DNA from: Gorsachius magnificus
Taxonomy: Eukaryota; Chordata; Aves; Pelecaniformes; Ardeidae
Length of the DNA stretch: 64,000 bases
Direction of reading: 5' to 3'
Assembly: GCA_034008185.1 (NCBI GenBank)
Contig: CM067081.1
Coordinates: 148,210,258-148,274,257, forward strand
Part shown: positions 10,090 to 22,775 of the stretch, one piece after another
How the letters are laid out: each line of letters begins with the position of its first letter
Position numbering within the stretch: position 1 is the first letter of the stretch
Position numbers and translations under genes: made by a program
The notes under the pieces: model-generated
Databases searched by the model: none
Told to the model about the DNA's origin: nothing
What the model saw: only the letters and a program-made list of their open reading frames with translations

Positions 10090-13000
10090 GGGAAACTCTA
10101 ATTATTTTTCTCTTACAATGCAGATAAAACTGTTGCAGGGAGCAAGGGAGGGAACGAGGGAAGAAGAGAAGACAAAGTGAATATAAGCGCATTCCACTCC
10201 CACTTGGAAAGCTCACTCTGTCCTTAGAAGTTAGGACACTACACATGAATGCCAGAAGATCATTGGGATTTGGCTTGACAACAAGACATCCAGAAACAGC
10301 CCTTGAAAGTGGGCACCTGCCTACAGATTACAAGGCATGTCAACATGTAAAAGCAGACTATAGCATTCATCTGGTTGAGGTATTCAAGTGAGGAGCTAAG
10401 TTAACTTCAGCCTCCAACTACTCTGCACCATGCTATTGAGACTTAACCCAATATTTCTGCTTAAATTGGACTCCCTGTGTCACGTTTTCTTAGTGCTCAG
10501 TCACTGTACTTCATTCAACATCAACAACTATCTGCCTCTCAACATTTTGGTGACAAAGTGCTACTTATTTTGAACAGTCTCTCAAATCCAAGCATTTCAT
10601 TGAGAAGTCTGCTTCAGCAAGTTTCCTGTGGAAGGTTTCCAAAGTCAAAAGCTCTTGTGTCACAGAACCGTCATACAAGCTCCTCTGCTGGATGTTTCAA
10701 TGCAGTTCTGTTTTGTAAAACCACATCACAGGTTTGGGTTGGTTCTAATGCAAAATAAGCATGTCGAAACCATTCAAATTCCTGCAAAACACCCAGCCCC
10801 CAAGGGCCGGCCCAGCAGCAATAAGCAATGGGTAACTGAAACGACTTCTACTAAAGTGTTACCGCAAAGTGCAGCAACACCGTTGCTGGCTGACATCCAG
10901 AAGTTCAGTTCATTATCTCTCTTACCAAAGCCTAAGTCTCATCTGAAGGTAACAACCTGCTTCAATTTTATATTCTGCTGCAAAGATAGATTCTGGGCAG
11001 ATACTGCTGGAAAACAAGATTAAGGAGCAGGTCAAATAGCAGAATAAACAGCATCCTACACCCTCCAAACTAAGCAGCAGCACAAGAATGCTAAAGCAGC
11101 ATTCTGTGCTTATTATCATGGCATCTGCAAAAAGCAAATCCCAGCCTGGTCTAAATCAGGCTGCCAGAGAGGTTTAACATGGGGATCTAGCAGAAACTAA
11201 ATACGAATGATTAAGGTGATGATTTGGATAAGACAAAGAACAAATATCAATCTTCATTGAGAATTTCTCTATTTATGGCACATATGGTGCCTGATATATT
11301 GTGAGCATAACAGAGCAAAGTGACCCAGGGAGTAGCTTGCTTAGCGCTGTAATTTTTTTTCCCCTCACATGTACCTTCCAGTCCCCAGAGCATATAGCAA
11401 CTTTTTCTCTATAAGTTTAGAGCTTACTTTGCAGCTGCAGAGAAGAGAAGGATAAATATTTCAAACACTGTTCATGAGAGAACTTTTTTTTTAAATACAA
11501 AGAAAATTAAGACAAGCATCCCCCTACACATTGTCAATGACATGTACTAAATAAGGAAACTCTTCAAGTGGTTCTTGTTATGAGAGTCAAATATAAAAAC
11601 CCCTTTAATTATAAATTTAAAATACTGAAAGCCTCTGTAGTTGGATGAGCTAAAATGCATTGTAAAGCATTGAGACAACAATGAGAGAGTCACAATATTT
11701 TGTAGAAAATGCCACTTAGAAACCGCTCTCTCCCTGTTTTATATCAGTAATCTACCAGGAATGTAAAAAATGCAAGAAAATGGGAATTTAAAAAAATAAA
11801 AAAACATGGAAGTACTGATAAAACAGCGTGCTATCAAGATGAGTGGATGGATTAGCAGGCAGAAATCCTAAAGACTGAAAAAATAATTTTTTTTTTCCTC
11901 TTCACATGATATTTCACTTGTCCATCTGATAAACTGATTCATAACAGTCCCTCATTCCTCTGGAGTCTGCTGAATTCCACTGTATAGCCTATATAGAGAG
12001 TAATACTCGCTAATTTGAAGTTTATCCTGCTGTCTCACAAAGAGCAGACACTGAAGGAGCGGTGCTGAGTAATTTCCCAGATAAATGGCTTTGCGTGACT
12101 TACAGGTAACAGTAATCTGTCACAACTCAGGCACCTTTGAATAATGACTTTGAATAACATGAAGTAGATGTAGCAGGGAAGGAATATGGACTATTAGTCT
12201 AATTGTGCTTAACCTTAAAACTAGCACTGAACAATTGCTTTTGACCCCCCCCTTCTCCTCACTCCCATCAACAGGTCCAAACCTGCAGATATTTGTCATC
12301 CAAGGGGCTCCTCAGGTGTGTGTCTAATCATGGGCAGAAGTCTTTGCCCATGTTTAACAGAAACAAAATTATCCATGAAGTTTCATGGGAAAAATTGGAG
12401 GCCACTTGAAGAGACTGTGGAGTTGTACTTGGAGCAAAGAGAGACTATATCATAACTAAGGCATTTTGTTTGGGCTCAGACTCATAACTGAAACACCGTA
12501 GGGATAGTTACTTGTGCTAGCTGAGGGAAAAGGCTGAGTTTAAGTAACAAGATTAGTCAAGATCAGAGGCAGGATGATATTTGTAGGCTAAAGCAATAAC
12601 TTCTATCGAACATACCATATTATTGGAAAAATTAGACAAGTTTTCAGCAAGCCTGAAATAGAAACTTCAGCTTTCAAAGCTAAATGCAAGCAAGCAAATG
12701 CATTGCTCAGAACTTAGCTAGAAGGATAACTGCAAGATAATTTTTTGAGACCAAAGGTAGTTAGCATCCCTGGGGAAGAGAGTGAGGTGGTGAGGGAGAA
12801 AGAAAACTGATGCAATAATTTCACCCTCAGGAGAACAGAGGCTGGTCATAAAGACAAGTAGCGTATCTCCTGTGGACCACATAGATTTCAACGTGCCATA
12901 AACTACTCCACAGAGTACGTATTTCTGGAATCTAATATCACTATGAATTTTAGCGTTTAGGCTCATCTTCAGCTATTTTTGTAGTAAGAGACCTACAGGT

Positions 13001-16000
13001 CTGAGGACTAGGACCAGAGAGAGCAATTGCTTTGTACAGAATATTTACTCCTTGTCAGTAGGTGGCTTTGCCCTTTACAGATTGCCAGTGAGAGTTTGTT
13101 CTGCTGCAGAATCGTTGCTTAGCTTCACACCTACTGCAAGAGCACTTTGGGTACGTTCCTGGAAGGGCAGATACAGAATCTGGAGGTGCCAACAGTGTTT
13201 CTGTAGGGGCTATTTGCTGTTGTAGAATAGCAGAGATGAACAGGCAAGTTCTATATATTTTTTCTCGGGCATGTTCTAGGTGTGTTATGAAGTATAGAGA
13301 GCTTTGATTGTACTGAGGTTAATGCAAATAGGGATTTATGTGAAATCCAGCACAGATGGCTCTGGGAAGGTTTTTTTCAATATATAGGCTTCTCTAGTAC
13401 TCTTGTGAATGCTTATGAGTTTCCATGCAAATACCAGAGAAGGACGGTATATGACAACCAGAGATGTAAGACAAGAAGGACTTATTTTATACTGAAGTAG
13501 TTCCTTATAACATGCAAGCAGGTCTCTCAAAACCATGCATCTTCCTCCAGGGAAGCATTCCTTATGGGTAAAAATCCCCTTCAGACAACATCTTGATGTC
13601 TTTCCTTAGAGTAGAAGCAGGGGTATCTGAGCCTCAACTATAACCTGGTACCTATCATTATGGTTGTCAAATTTAATAGCTGTGGCTGTGTTACCTGTCA
13701 ATCTTCTTTTTAGGTAGTTATCTATACTTTTATGTGGTTGACTGTATCAGGAAAAGTCACACGGACATAGAATCAACTTTCTATCCCAGATTCAGTAGTA
13801 AGGAAGCTCCAGTGTCTGTTCCTACAATAACACTATCTTTGTATGATGTTAGATGCAGCGTGGGTTTGGTCATACAGTTGTTAAATGTTCTTCCAAGCTA
13901 GCCCATGACAAAAATGATAGTGTGGTGCCAGTGGGGACAACTAGTTACTACAGTGTAGGAAGGAAGATTTAATATATTTTCTTTTTGTAAAAGTAGCCAA
14001 AAGTGGAGACGAAGTGGGCAAGATTGACAATAGCTTTAACCCAGTAATCTGAATGCTTTCTCTCTCTTGTAAATATGCAGACGATTTCTGTCAGCATGGT
14101 CCAAGATGTTACCATGAGGGCTAATGGAACTAGGCACACACAGAGTAAAACTGTCAAGGCAAGCATGCATTAGGTCCAACCTAAACACAGTGACTTTTCT
14201 TACTCTTGACAAAATCCACAGTTATTCTTCAGCACAGAAATAAGATTGGAGAGGTGCTCTTGTCTTCTTTTTAGACTGAAGAAAAGGTTCCAGGGCATTG
14301 TGGCATGTTAGTCCTGCAGTTGTCCCTCCAATTCTCCAGCAGAAGGGGTCTAAAACCTAGGTGCCAGGGAGGGAATTTCACTTCCATGAGGCAGAGGGAG
14401 GGAATTTAAATTTAAATCTGAGTCTTTCCTTCACTCCTGTGGAGTTCCAGGGGAAAATAGCCTGAGTATTTTCAAGAAGCTATGGTTTAGGGGCTTAATA
14501 TTACTGGTTTCTCATCTCATAGACTCACTGGTATAGACATCATGCTGAGCTCCAAGCCTGGGTGTCTAAGTGGAAACAGTTACCAGAAGACAAATTTGAA
14601 TCCTTTGTCTGAGTATAGAAACATTGTCAATAGCAGCATTCAATCTCAAAACATATTATTAACATCTGAGCTAGGAGTAGTTTTTGTTTCATGATTAAAG
14701 TGCATGAAGTGTTATACCCAACTGTCTCATATGGAAGCCATGCCAGAGCTAGACTTGACTGTGCAACTGCTCCAACAATCACTTCTCTATATTTTAAATT
14801 CAAATTGCAGATCAAGAGGAACACTTGACTAATGCTACCACTTATGTTATATAAGCCCCTTTAGGAGCTGTCTGTGACTGCAGCTTCATTTACAGCAGCA
14901 ATCTCGCTGTCTAAGTGCACTATTTGGCATCAGAACTGGTCTGAATTGGAGTTTAATAGAGTTAATCCCAAGAGGACAAAGAAGGCTTGAGCTTGATCTG
15001 TTAGGAACCAACTTCACTCTTTTCCTTGCTCTGTGCGTCTGCATAATTTGCACACAGCTACCAGAAGGTATGAATTAGTCTATAATTCAAGTTGCAAGCA
15101 CCACGTGTCACATATGCCAACAGCTCTTGTGTCTTCCCAGGACCTGATCACCTTCTCCTGACTTTGCATTAGGATAGTGCTGCAGAAGTCTTAAAAGGAA
15201 TAAGCAACAGAGACCCAAGGAAATCTCCTCCATGCATTCCTGATCAAGAGCAGCTTGAATTCTGGATACTAGACCAAGACACCACAAATAATTGAGACAG
15301 TATCTGCTGAGAAATGGGAAGTCATTCTGCTTCTAACTCTAGATTACTTTCTGTCAAAGTTGGCCTCTTACAACTGCATGCCTTCTTTCAGTTAGCAACA
15401 GTTGCATAGCAAATGGATCCCAGCTGACAAACCAAGATGACTCTTCAAGCAGAGTTTGAACATGGCTTAATGAAGATGTGGGTCCTATTAGCAAGGGATC
15501 CATGTTTGCAAATGTAGGAACTATGCTTCAGAGGAAAGGAATTGCTCTGATGCAGATATTAAGAGTCTAAGCTAGAACTTGGAGGCAGCAGAGCCTACCT
15601 GACACTCCAACAAACTACACAGCAGCAGCATCCACAATTATACCGTTGATACTTGTCAAAACTATTTAGTTTTGATTCTTATATAGGTCTTCCCCCCACA
15701 CTTCCAAGTGCGACAGAAACATTAAACTTCCATGGCTGCCATGAGAGACCTATGTTCCTCTCGCCTTTTGGAAGACCTCTGTAATATTTTTGCCATCTCT
15801 GACTCAACTCACCTTGAGCTTCTTCCATTTTCTAATTGCTACTTTGGAGCTGTGAGGCAAGGTGTCAATATGCAAGAGCTAAATTAGTTTCTACCACTTG
15901 ATTTTACCACTAAGCTGCTTTCCACTTCTCCCCATATATCAGGGCTCCCAAAATGATGCTCAACATAGCAAGTTGATAGGTCCTACTATTTTGATCAAGG

Positions 16001-16250
16001 TCCCATCACACTTCATACAAGAGTTGCAGCAACAATCTTTTTCCTGAAAAATAAGTTGTAGGTGAGAGGGGAGCATTGTCTCCCTGCTAGGTGCAAGCTC
16101 ATTTTTAATTTGACCACCAGACTCTGGCACTGTGGAAGGAACTAGGATTTCAGAACCAAAGTAAAAATACCATGAAAGGGAGATTGATGCTCCAGGTGGT
16201 ACATTTGATGAATAAGATACACTCTTGAATGTACTGCTCGGCCTGACTCA
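10090..16250. other. Gene-free unique DNA, region 3
   Basis: Plain AT-rich unique sequence. The longest frame (10628-11023, plus, 131 codons) has no recognisable motif and no splice or promoter context. A 37-base minus-strand stretch at 15826-15862 has a good acceptor (CTTGCCTCACAG) and donor (CTCAAG|GTGAGT), but its single open frame (SKVAIRKWKKLK) is too short to weigh. Nothing else is supportable. Confidence 0.6.
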
Positions 16251-16251
16251 C

Positions 16252-16278
16252 CTGGACTAGAAAATACTCATACGCACA
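16252..16278 (-). other. Microexon-like segment (27 bp)
   Basis: On the minus strand a long polypyrimidine tract (CTTGCTTCCGTTTCACTTTTTAG) precedes 27 bases that end at a perfect consensus donor (GTCCAG|GTGAGT). The length is a multiple of three. Exactly one frame is open (CAYEYFLVQ), and it is the phase-0 frame. Splice-site quality is among the best in the window. Frame-preserving microexons of 3-27 bases exist in neuronal genes, but the length also makes chance likely. Confidence 0.22.
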
Positions 16279-16279
16279 C

Positions 16280-19200
16280 TAAAAAGTGAAACGGAAGCAA
16301 GGTGCGTGAACTAACCCTTCTGCTTTTGTGCTTGTGCACAATATACTTCATCTCAGATTGCACAGCTTAGCTGAGCTAACAGAAGTTGTCATTCTTTAGT
16401 TCAGAAAGAGAGGTCAAACATGAGGAAAAAAAGTGATTTGTACATTATTATCTGTCTATCATTATGCAAATATTTTAATGAAGACAGATTTATAGCATAT
16501 ATCTAGTATCACTACACTTCAGTCTTATGACAGTAGTTGCCTTTTATAGTCAAGCCAGTTTCCCTCTCACACACTCATTTGTACCGATGTGACTACTTAA
16601 AATCACACACAACCACTCTTCTGTACTACCCTGCTGCCTATCATTACTCCAACAAATGAGATGATAATATTATACTTCCCTCCATCGAGACATCCCTGTG
16701 TCAAACTGAAAGTGTTACAGAACCAGCCTATCTTATGGATACATATAGGTTGACGAAGCCAAAGGAAGACACAGTTTGACCTTAAGGAGTGTCAACATTA
16801 TCTGTGATGGCAGATAGGTAAGCCAAAAGCCACCATATTACATACCTGCCTAAATCTTCATCTTTTTTAAATAAGAAAACAGCAACCTACCAGATTTTTG
16901 TATTTATCTAGCACTGCTCCCTTTTCACCTATGGCTACTTAATCCTGTTCTTGACTCCACAATCACACTCACGCTGTCAGTGATCAGTTTGGTGACCTTC
17001 ACAATAACTTGTGCAGCCTTTTCTCTGTATCTAACATCATATTCCATAAAATCTGTCATTTTACGGCATGGAAAAAGCAACCAGCAGCGAGGTCCCAGCA
17101 CAGTGACTTAAAGCACCAGTTACATTCCCCAAACAAGGAACTTCATTGCTCTTAGCCTATATATTTTAAATAGCATCTCACCTCACAAAACAGAGGGAAT
17201 GTTTTTTCTCCCCCAGAGGGATAGCAGTTGCGTCCTCAGATGTCAGACCACAGCCACTAAGAGCCAGGCCAGTATACAAGCTGAATCACAGTCACTACCA
17301 GAAAACACAGTTTAAGAGAGAACTTTTCCATTTACAGTATTTGACTTGCATATTGCTGCCAACAAGAGCTTAGCCATGCTCCTCCAGCTACACTGCTTAC
17401 TCTGAGAAGTATCAGCCATGTCTGCCAAAACAGTCATCTTACCGGAGACAGGCTGCTGCCTCCCCCCCCACTCCCAACACACTGCAACTCTGAGAAGGTT
17501 CCCATCTGATCTACTAAGTGGTACCGAGAGGTTGCCCAGAAATCTTCTTAATACCTTATCTACAAGTACTAGCATGCTCTTTTTGTCTGTTAGCAGCAGG
17601 TAAGCCTTCTGTCATCAGATAGCAGATGGACACCATGTCTGAACTTACACTCCCCACCAAGAGACTCCTAACACCATCCTAGGGACATCACCTTTCAAGT
17701 AATATTGCTCCTTATCTGAAAGGAGTGGCATCTTAAGCCCTACCAGTGGCTAGGGCAAGTCAGACAGCACACAGTAGCCAGTAAGGTATGGAGATTCTTT
17801 AATCGTTCTGTCAAAGACATAGACAACGCACCACAAAACCATTACATAAAGCAATGTTACTTGCAGCAACTACTGTTATGGGTATTTCCTCATTCTGAAG
17901 AGCAATAAGGTGCCAGAGTAAGTGTCAAAGCTGCAAATGGAAACCACGTGCACCTTTAGAAGAGTCTCTGCACAGTATGCTCACCCTGCAAACCAAACCT
18001 ATTTGGAACTGGTAGTGAAGAGCCTTTCTCCACTGCATCACAGGCAGACTTTACGAACAGACTCTCAAGAGATGTGTAGGCAGCAGCAGCCATATTATGA
18101 ACTTTGTTTACTAAATGTAACATGTTCTACATTCTAGCCAGTCCAACAAAAACAAGGACAGGAACAACTAACAAAATTAGTGCAGACTTGGGTGCAAAGC
18201 ACTGTTTTTATGGACAATTATTTCTTAGGATATTTTACATACTCCATGACTTGTAAGACTGGGGAGACTACAAACTCAAAAGCTCCTTGCAAAATTATTC
18301 TAAGACAGGTTTGAGATATTAACCTAACTACCTAGAAAAAGCAAAATATAGCAGCATTTGCCTGTGTAAAACAGAATGTAAAGTCAACCAGTCTGTACAC
18401 ATATGAGAGAGATGCAAGCAATAGCACTTATATGATGCATCTGTCCCCCACTCTCAGATGAAGTCCTGTGCATTCATTTCTTTTCCAAAGAGTTCATCTT
18501 ATGGTATAGACAAAACAGAGGCAAGAAAAAGCTGAAATTACACACTGCAGCCTTGCAGTCAGGGCACAAGCCATGCAACCTCTTTTCAGCATATGCACAT
18601 TTAGAGAAGTTATTTTTAAGGAAGTAAAATCACCATCATAATTTTTAGCCTGCAGTACTATCCTCCAAGTGGTGGCTCTTTCACATGCCTTTTAATGGCT
18701 TTTATTTCCACTATTGCCATTAAAACCCTTTTCACAAGTTCAAGATATAGAAGCCAAACCACATACAGAAGATAACATTTTTCATAAACCACCCACATTC
18801 ACCTACACTCAGCTAAAAGCCAAGCTCTTTCCCCAACAAAAGGGAAACAAATTTAGAAAACCTTAAATAGTCCTAGCTGCAGCTTTTCAGCATCACAACT
18901 ACATCAGGTATTCACATACCTAAATACTACACAGACCACTGAACCAAAACTTTATGAAAACATAACTTAAAAATACAAAATACTCCTACATCTTAAATGA
19001 AACCAACTCTAAACTCTCCATGCATCAGTCTGACGGTTGGGTTTTCTTTGTTTCTAGGTACTGGCTCAGAGTTTACACAGCCTTGCTGATGATTGACGTT
19101 AGATTGCGAGTTCAGAGAGGCAATAAAAATAAGGCATCTCCCATCCTAAGAAATAAGAGAAAGTAACTGGGTCTTTTTATAGACTTCATGGCTTAGAGGT

Positions 19201-20600
19201 AACCACCTCACTGTGTCTGATTCTAATTAATACCCCTGATTCTTTGATTAGCAGCAGCTTATCATTCAGGTGACTTCACTTGAAAATCAACATTTTGGTA
19301 GTTAATACTTTGTAAGAAGGGCTTCTAAATCCAAGTGGTTATCCTTGATCCATTAAGGTAAAAGGTGGTAGAGTTAAAGGAGGGATGGGGCAGACATAAA
19401 AAAAATAAAAAAACCACAGAAAATCTAGAACAAATTTTAGGAATAATGAGTATTTTTCCAGGATAAAACAAGGTAATTGGTGATAAATCTGTCTTGATTA
19501 CTTGCAGATGGGCCATGTCACAACTTTATGCACCCTGAGGAAATCCTGCTGCCCTGTTTTTCTCTGCTCCACTAACAAATGATACTATGGTAGTACTGCC
19601 TTGGCTCATGAGCTTAGAGTAAAGCTAAATCTACTTCTAAATGTAGACAGGCTCTAAAGCTTTCGTCACAGACTTTAAGACAAAATGCTAAAGCTTTTGT
19701 CCGGAGCCAAGAAAATTAGAAGCAGGGTGGTTAAAAAAAAAAAAGCACCACAACACAAAACTTAAACTCTGGCATCTCAAATGGCTAACAACAGGCCCCC
19801 CATACAGCTGACTGCACATATAATCTCCTTGGACTTGGTTCCCTCTCATAATGATTCGGAACCACCAGCGAGCAGAGGCAAATTATGACAGGCTCACAAG
19901 AAACAGGTCTGAATTCCAGGCATGCAATGATGTCAATGTTAGAGCAAACTTAAAAAATACATTTAGAAAAAAATGCAAGTGGGAAAAATAAACCCTGCAC
20001 AGAGCATATCTGCAATGCTCATATCTTGCCTCTTTGCCCATGGCCTGCATCAGTACATGGCACAGTGGGCAACCCTTGGCAGAAGCAAGGGGTACTGCAG
20101 CCCCAGAAGACAGCACTTCCAACCCACCATCGGCTGCCAGTGGGCTGGCCACCCTGCAAAGGGAGAGAAAAACCATGTTCCTTCCCACAAAGGCTAAAAG
20201 AAAGCTGGAAATGTTTAAGGTGGCCTGCCACCACAGAGGAACAATGCAATACTGTGTTGGCATAGGCTACTCTGCGCTTCCAAGGTGATTTTATTCAATG
20301 TATTTATTACCTAGATTGTCCAGGTCTTGAAGCAATCAAATAACTTTCAGTGATGGAAATCTGTTATAAATTTTTCAGAAGTACAAAATCTTCAGTGAGA
20401 GCGCAGAACTTCACCAGGAGCTGAAGGGAAAATTTGTAATTTGGGTTGCACAATATTTCCCATAGATAGCAGCTTCTTTACCCCAGTTTTCTCACACATA
20501 AACTCATTTGCAGTCAGAACTGGCTTACCAACACTGACAGACATATCAGTCATGGCCTTTATTCCCTCCTTTACCCAAACTAACATAATTTGATGTCTAA
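16280..20600. other. Gene-free unique DNA, region 4
   Basis: No gene, recognisable transposon or tandem repeat found. A short frame at 17418-17603 (plus, 61 codons) ends close to a CAG|GTAAGC donor at 17601, but I could not pair it with a convincing acceptor. Frames around 19883-20288 overlap on both strands in a slightly GC-richer patch and look like shadows of composition. Confidence 0.6.
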
Positions 20601-20621
20601 GCACTTCTTTTTTGCTGACAG

Positions 20622-20688
20622 TATGTTTATAGGAAGCCAAGTGACAGCTGATGGAGGGCAAACCATTCACTCCCTTTGAGATGTCCAG
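20622..20688 (+). other. Exon-like segment (67 bp), not open in any frame
   Basis: A very good acceptor (CACTTCTTTTTTGCTGACAG) and donor (GTCCAG|GTAGGTAAAG) bracket 67 bases. All three frames contain stops, although a plus-strand ATG at 20623 runs 18 codons to a TGA. If used it would be a non-coding or 5'-untranslated exon. It is followed 198 bp later by another exon-like segment in the same orientation. Confidence 0.18.
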
Positions 20689-20886
20689 GTAGGTAAAGCA
20701 AAAGAAACTCAATTCTGCACCTGGGAAAAGGAAAGGATGGCAGGGAGTGACATTATCCTAGGCTATTAGAAGATAATGTGGCATTTCCAGTACAATGGCC
20801 AAACACAAGTATCCACATGCCCATCCTGTGCTTGACGATAGTCATGGAAAGACCAGGACAGAAAGATGCTCCTCCTGACACTACAG

Positions 20887-20943
20887 GCATGGCCTAGGGC
20901 TGGAGACTTTGTCTGCTAGTGCAAATTGTCATGCCCTCTACAG
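20887..20943 (+). other. Exon-like segment (57 bp)
   Basis: The donor is strong (CTACAG|GTAAGTGAG) and the acceptor adequate (GCTCCTCCTGACACTACAG). One of three frames is open (one base, then HGLGLETLSASANCHALY, two bases). With the segment at 20622-20688 it would make two exons split by a 198-bp intron, short but within the vertebrate range. No protein is recognised. Confidence 0.18.
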
Positions 20944-20944
20944 G

Positions 20945-22250
20945 TAAGTGAGCTAGTTTACATCAGCTGATGCCTGCTTCCCACTGGGTCGGATGTAAAA
21001 CTAAGTAGTCAACTTTCTTTCATTTTGGACTCATTTCTGAATCAGCATCTCGAATCTTCTGCTTCTAACCTGAATGTTAACTAGGAAATGCCTGTGCAAA
21101 CCAGAGTGCTGGGGCTGAGCCTCATCCCCTTCTGGATGGGCCCATTTGTTTCTCCTCTCCCCCATACTCTGTGGAAGCCACATTTGGGTCTATAGTCTTA
21201 GAAGACAGGGAACAGTCATTCATAATTAAAAGTACAAAGGGAAATATAGGGCAAAGTTAGATAAGCCTTTTAATGAGGTTAGGTAAAAGAAAGAATACAC
21301 ACTTTACAGTGAATTACAGCATAAAGTGTCTTCTTGGGAGCCAGATCCTGATCTTGCCTTCAACAGCAAAATTAGAGTAACTTTAAACATCTGGCAATCT
21401 CCATCTCCCCCTCTGAAAGTAAGAGAACTTTTTTTTTTTTCCATTTATTTTTACTTAGAAATAAAGCAGCAAAGATGAGGAGGAGATGAGCAGACAGCAG
21501 AGAGGTCTCACTTCTGAGAACGTTCTTAATACTCTTTGTAAGTGGCATCCTTCCATCGTTCCTATTGATTCAAAGATTATGCATGATGAAATAGCACAGA
21601 AGAAAGCAGGGTTCAAGAAGGGACTGTACACCAGCAGGTGGGGTTTTTTTCCAATTCAACAATCCAGGTAGCTGGAGAACAATTATTAATTAATCAGCCC
21701 AGTTAAGGCTCGTGAAAAGCGTTATGGGCCTCTACCCGCTGCTCACAGACACTTCCACCTGCATCTGGCTGCCCAAGATTAAAGTACGGAATGAAAGGAG
21801 CACAAAAGGGTCTCTGCCATTTCATAACCCAGAGCCCGCCACCCTGCAAGGGCACAGTAGGAGCTGCATACAGTCCAGCCCAGACAGCAAGTGCTGTGCC
21901 TGCACACCCAGGCTAAGGAGCTCGGATGCAGAGGGAATACCAGAGAAGCTGATCTGCCGTAATGTCACTGTTGCATGCCCAGCTATTTACTCCCACCAAA
22001 ACAGAGGTGAAAGGCCAAAGAGGGGAATATTTAAGTATCTTATTTGCATATTGAAGCTCACTCATGTTCCTGGCCTCTGAGATGCCATTATTTTCCACAT
22101 TTTTCCCACATCTCTCTAATGGAAAAGACAGCAGACCCATGAAAATTTTAATGCACGCCTCTGCCAGTCTCCGCTCTGATACCATTTGAGCTAGAGCACA
22201 GAAACCTGCCTCTCCGAGGCCAAACCCAATGCTCAGCCACATTGCCAGCC
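20945..22250. other. Gene-free unique DNA, region 5
   Basis: Unique sequence with no supportable gene. 'AGCCAGATCCTGATCTTGCC' at about 21340 echoes the 'GATCC(T)G' motif of the old palindromic repeats elsewhere in the window, but the match is too short to call. A 122-codon plus frame at 21712-22080 shows no domain. Confidence 0.5.
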
Positions 22251-22629
22251 CACATGCACCTCTCTTTATGAAAAGGACCATAATTTGTGGCAGCCTTCCT
22301 GCTTGGGGTGGGTCAGTGCCTGACTCACCCCAAATACACAAATCCTCCCCCCCCCCCCCCCGCTGATCTCCCAGCCAGTACTTTTGGTCAATGTTTTTGG
22401 TTAATGTTAATTCAGCAAGACATTCGCACGAAAGGTGTTGCCCATATCCCCGCAGGCACCCGCCCTCCCGGGCTGGGTTTTGGCAGCACTCCCAGCCTCC
22501 AGGCTCTTCATGCAGGGCGAGGTATCCGATCCAGCTCCCAATCTTGCTGCAGTTCCTGTCCCTCCCTGTTCCCAGTTCCCACCTCCCGTAACCCCAAAGC
22601 TCCACCATGACACCACCGCCAGCAGGCAT
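21913..22629 (-). other. Longest open frame in the window (238 codons), probably non-coding
   Basis: An ATG-initiated minus-strand frame starts MPAGGGVMVELWGYGRWELG and runs without a stop over a GC-rich then AT-richer stretch. It translates a C15 tract on the plus strand into a run of Gly, which argues against selection. I see no signal peptide, membrane segment, domain or splice context, and I do not recognise it. It is about twice as long as other frames here, which is partly explained by local GC content. It could be an unannotated exon or lineage-specific gene, but I consider chance more likely. Confidence 0.12.
22347..22361 (+). repeat. C15 homopolymer
   Basis: Fifteen C residues, likely length-polymorphic and prone to assembly error. 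Confidence 0.9.
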
Positions 22630-22754
22630 GGGCGGCAGGTGGGGGTCCTATCGAGGGGGCTCAGGGGAGGGGACTGACCTGCTGGTGGCCTCTGGATCCT
22701 GACTTGGGCAGCACAAGGGCTGCATGAGAAGCAAGGGCACCATGCAAAAAAACA

Positions 22755-22774
22755 GGGACATGGGGAGGGAGGGG
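22755..22774 (+). other. Canonical G-quadruplex motif
   Basis: GGG-ACAT-GGGG-A-GGG-A-GGGG has four G runs with loops of 4, 1 and 1 bases. It closes the GC-rich patch on its right side. Confidence 0.65.
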
Positions 22775-22775
22775 T

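Larger units (their letters stand above)
22250..22775. other. GC- and CpG-rich patch with C15 tract and G4 motifs
   Basis: This is the most GC-rich part of the window, with about a dozen CpG dinucleotides between 22430 and 22660. It includes a C15 run (22347-22361), loosely spaced G runs at 22640-22672 and a canonical four-run quadruplex at 22755-22774. By eye the CpG frequency remains below what I would call a CpG island, and no TATA box or initiator is evident. It might be a remnant or cryptic promoter, or simply local composition. Confidence 0.35.

Noticed and set aside
10000..10090. A23 tract as the tail of a processed retrocopy
   Set aside because: The sequence immediately upstream shows no open frame, no recognisable gene body and no flanking target-site duplication.
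15826..15862. 37-bp minus-strand segment with good acceptor and donor
   Set aside because: Only 12 lysine-rich codons, no phase-compatible neighbour. Many such coincidences are expected in 64 kb of two-strand sequence.
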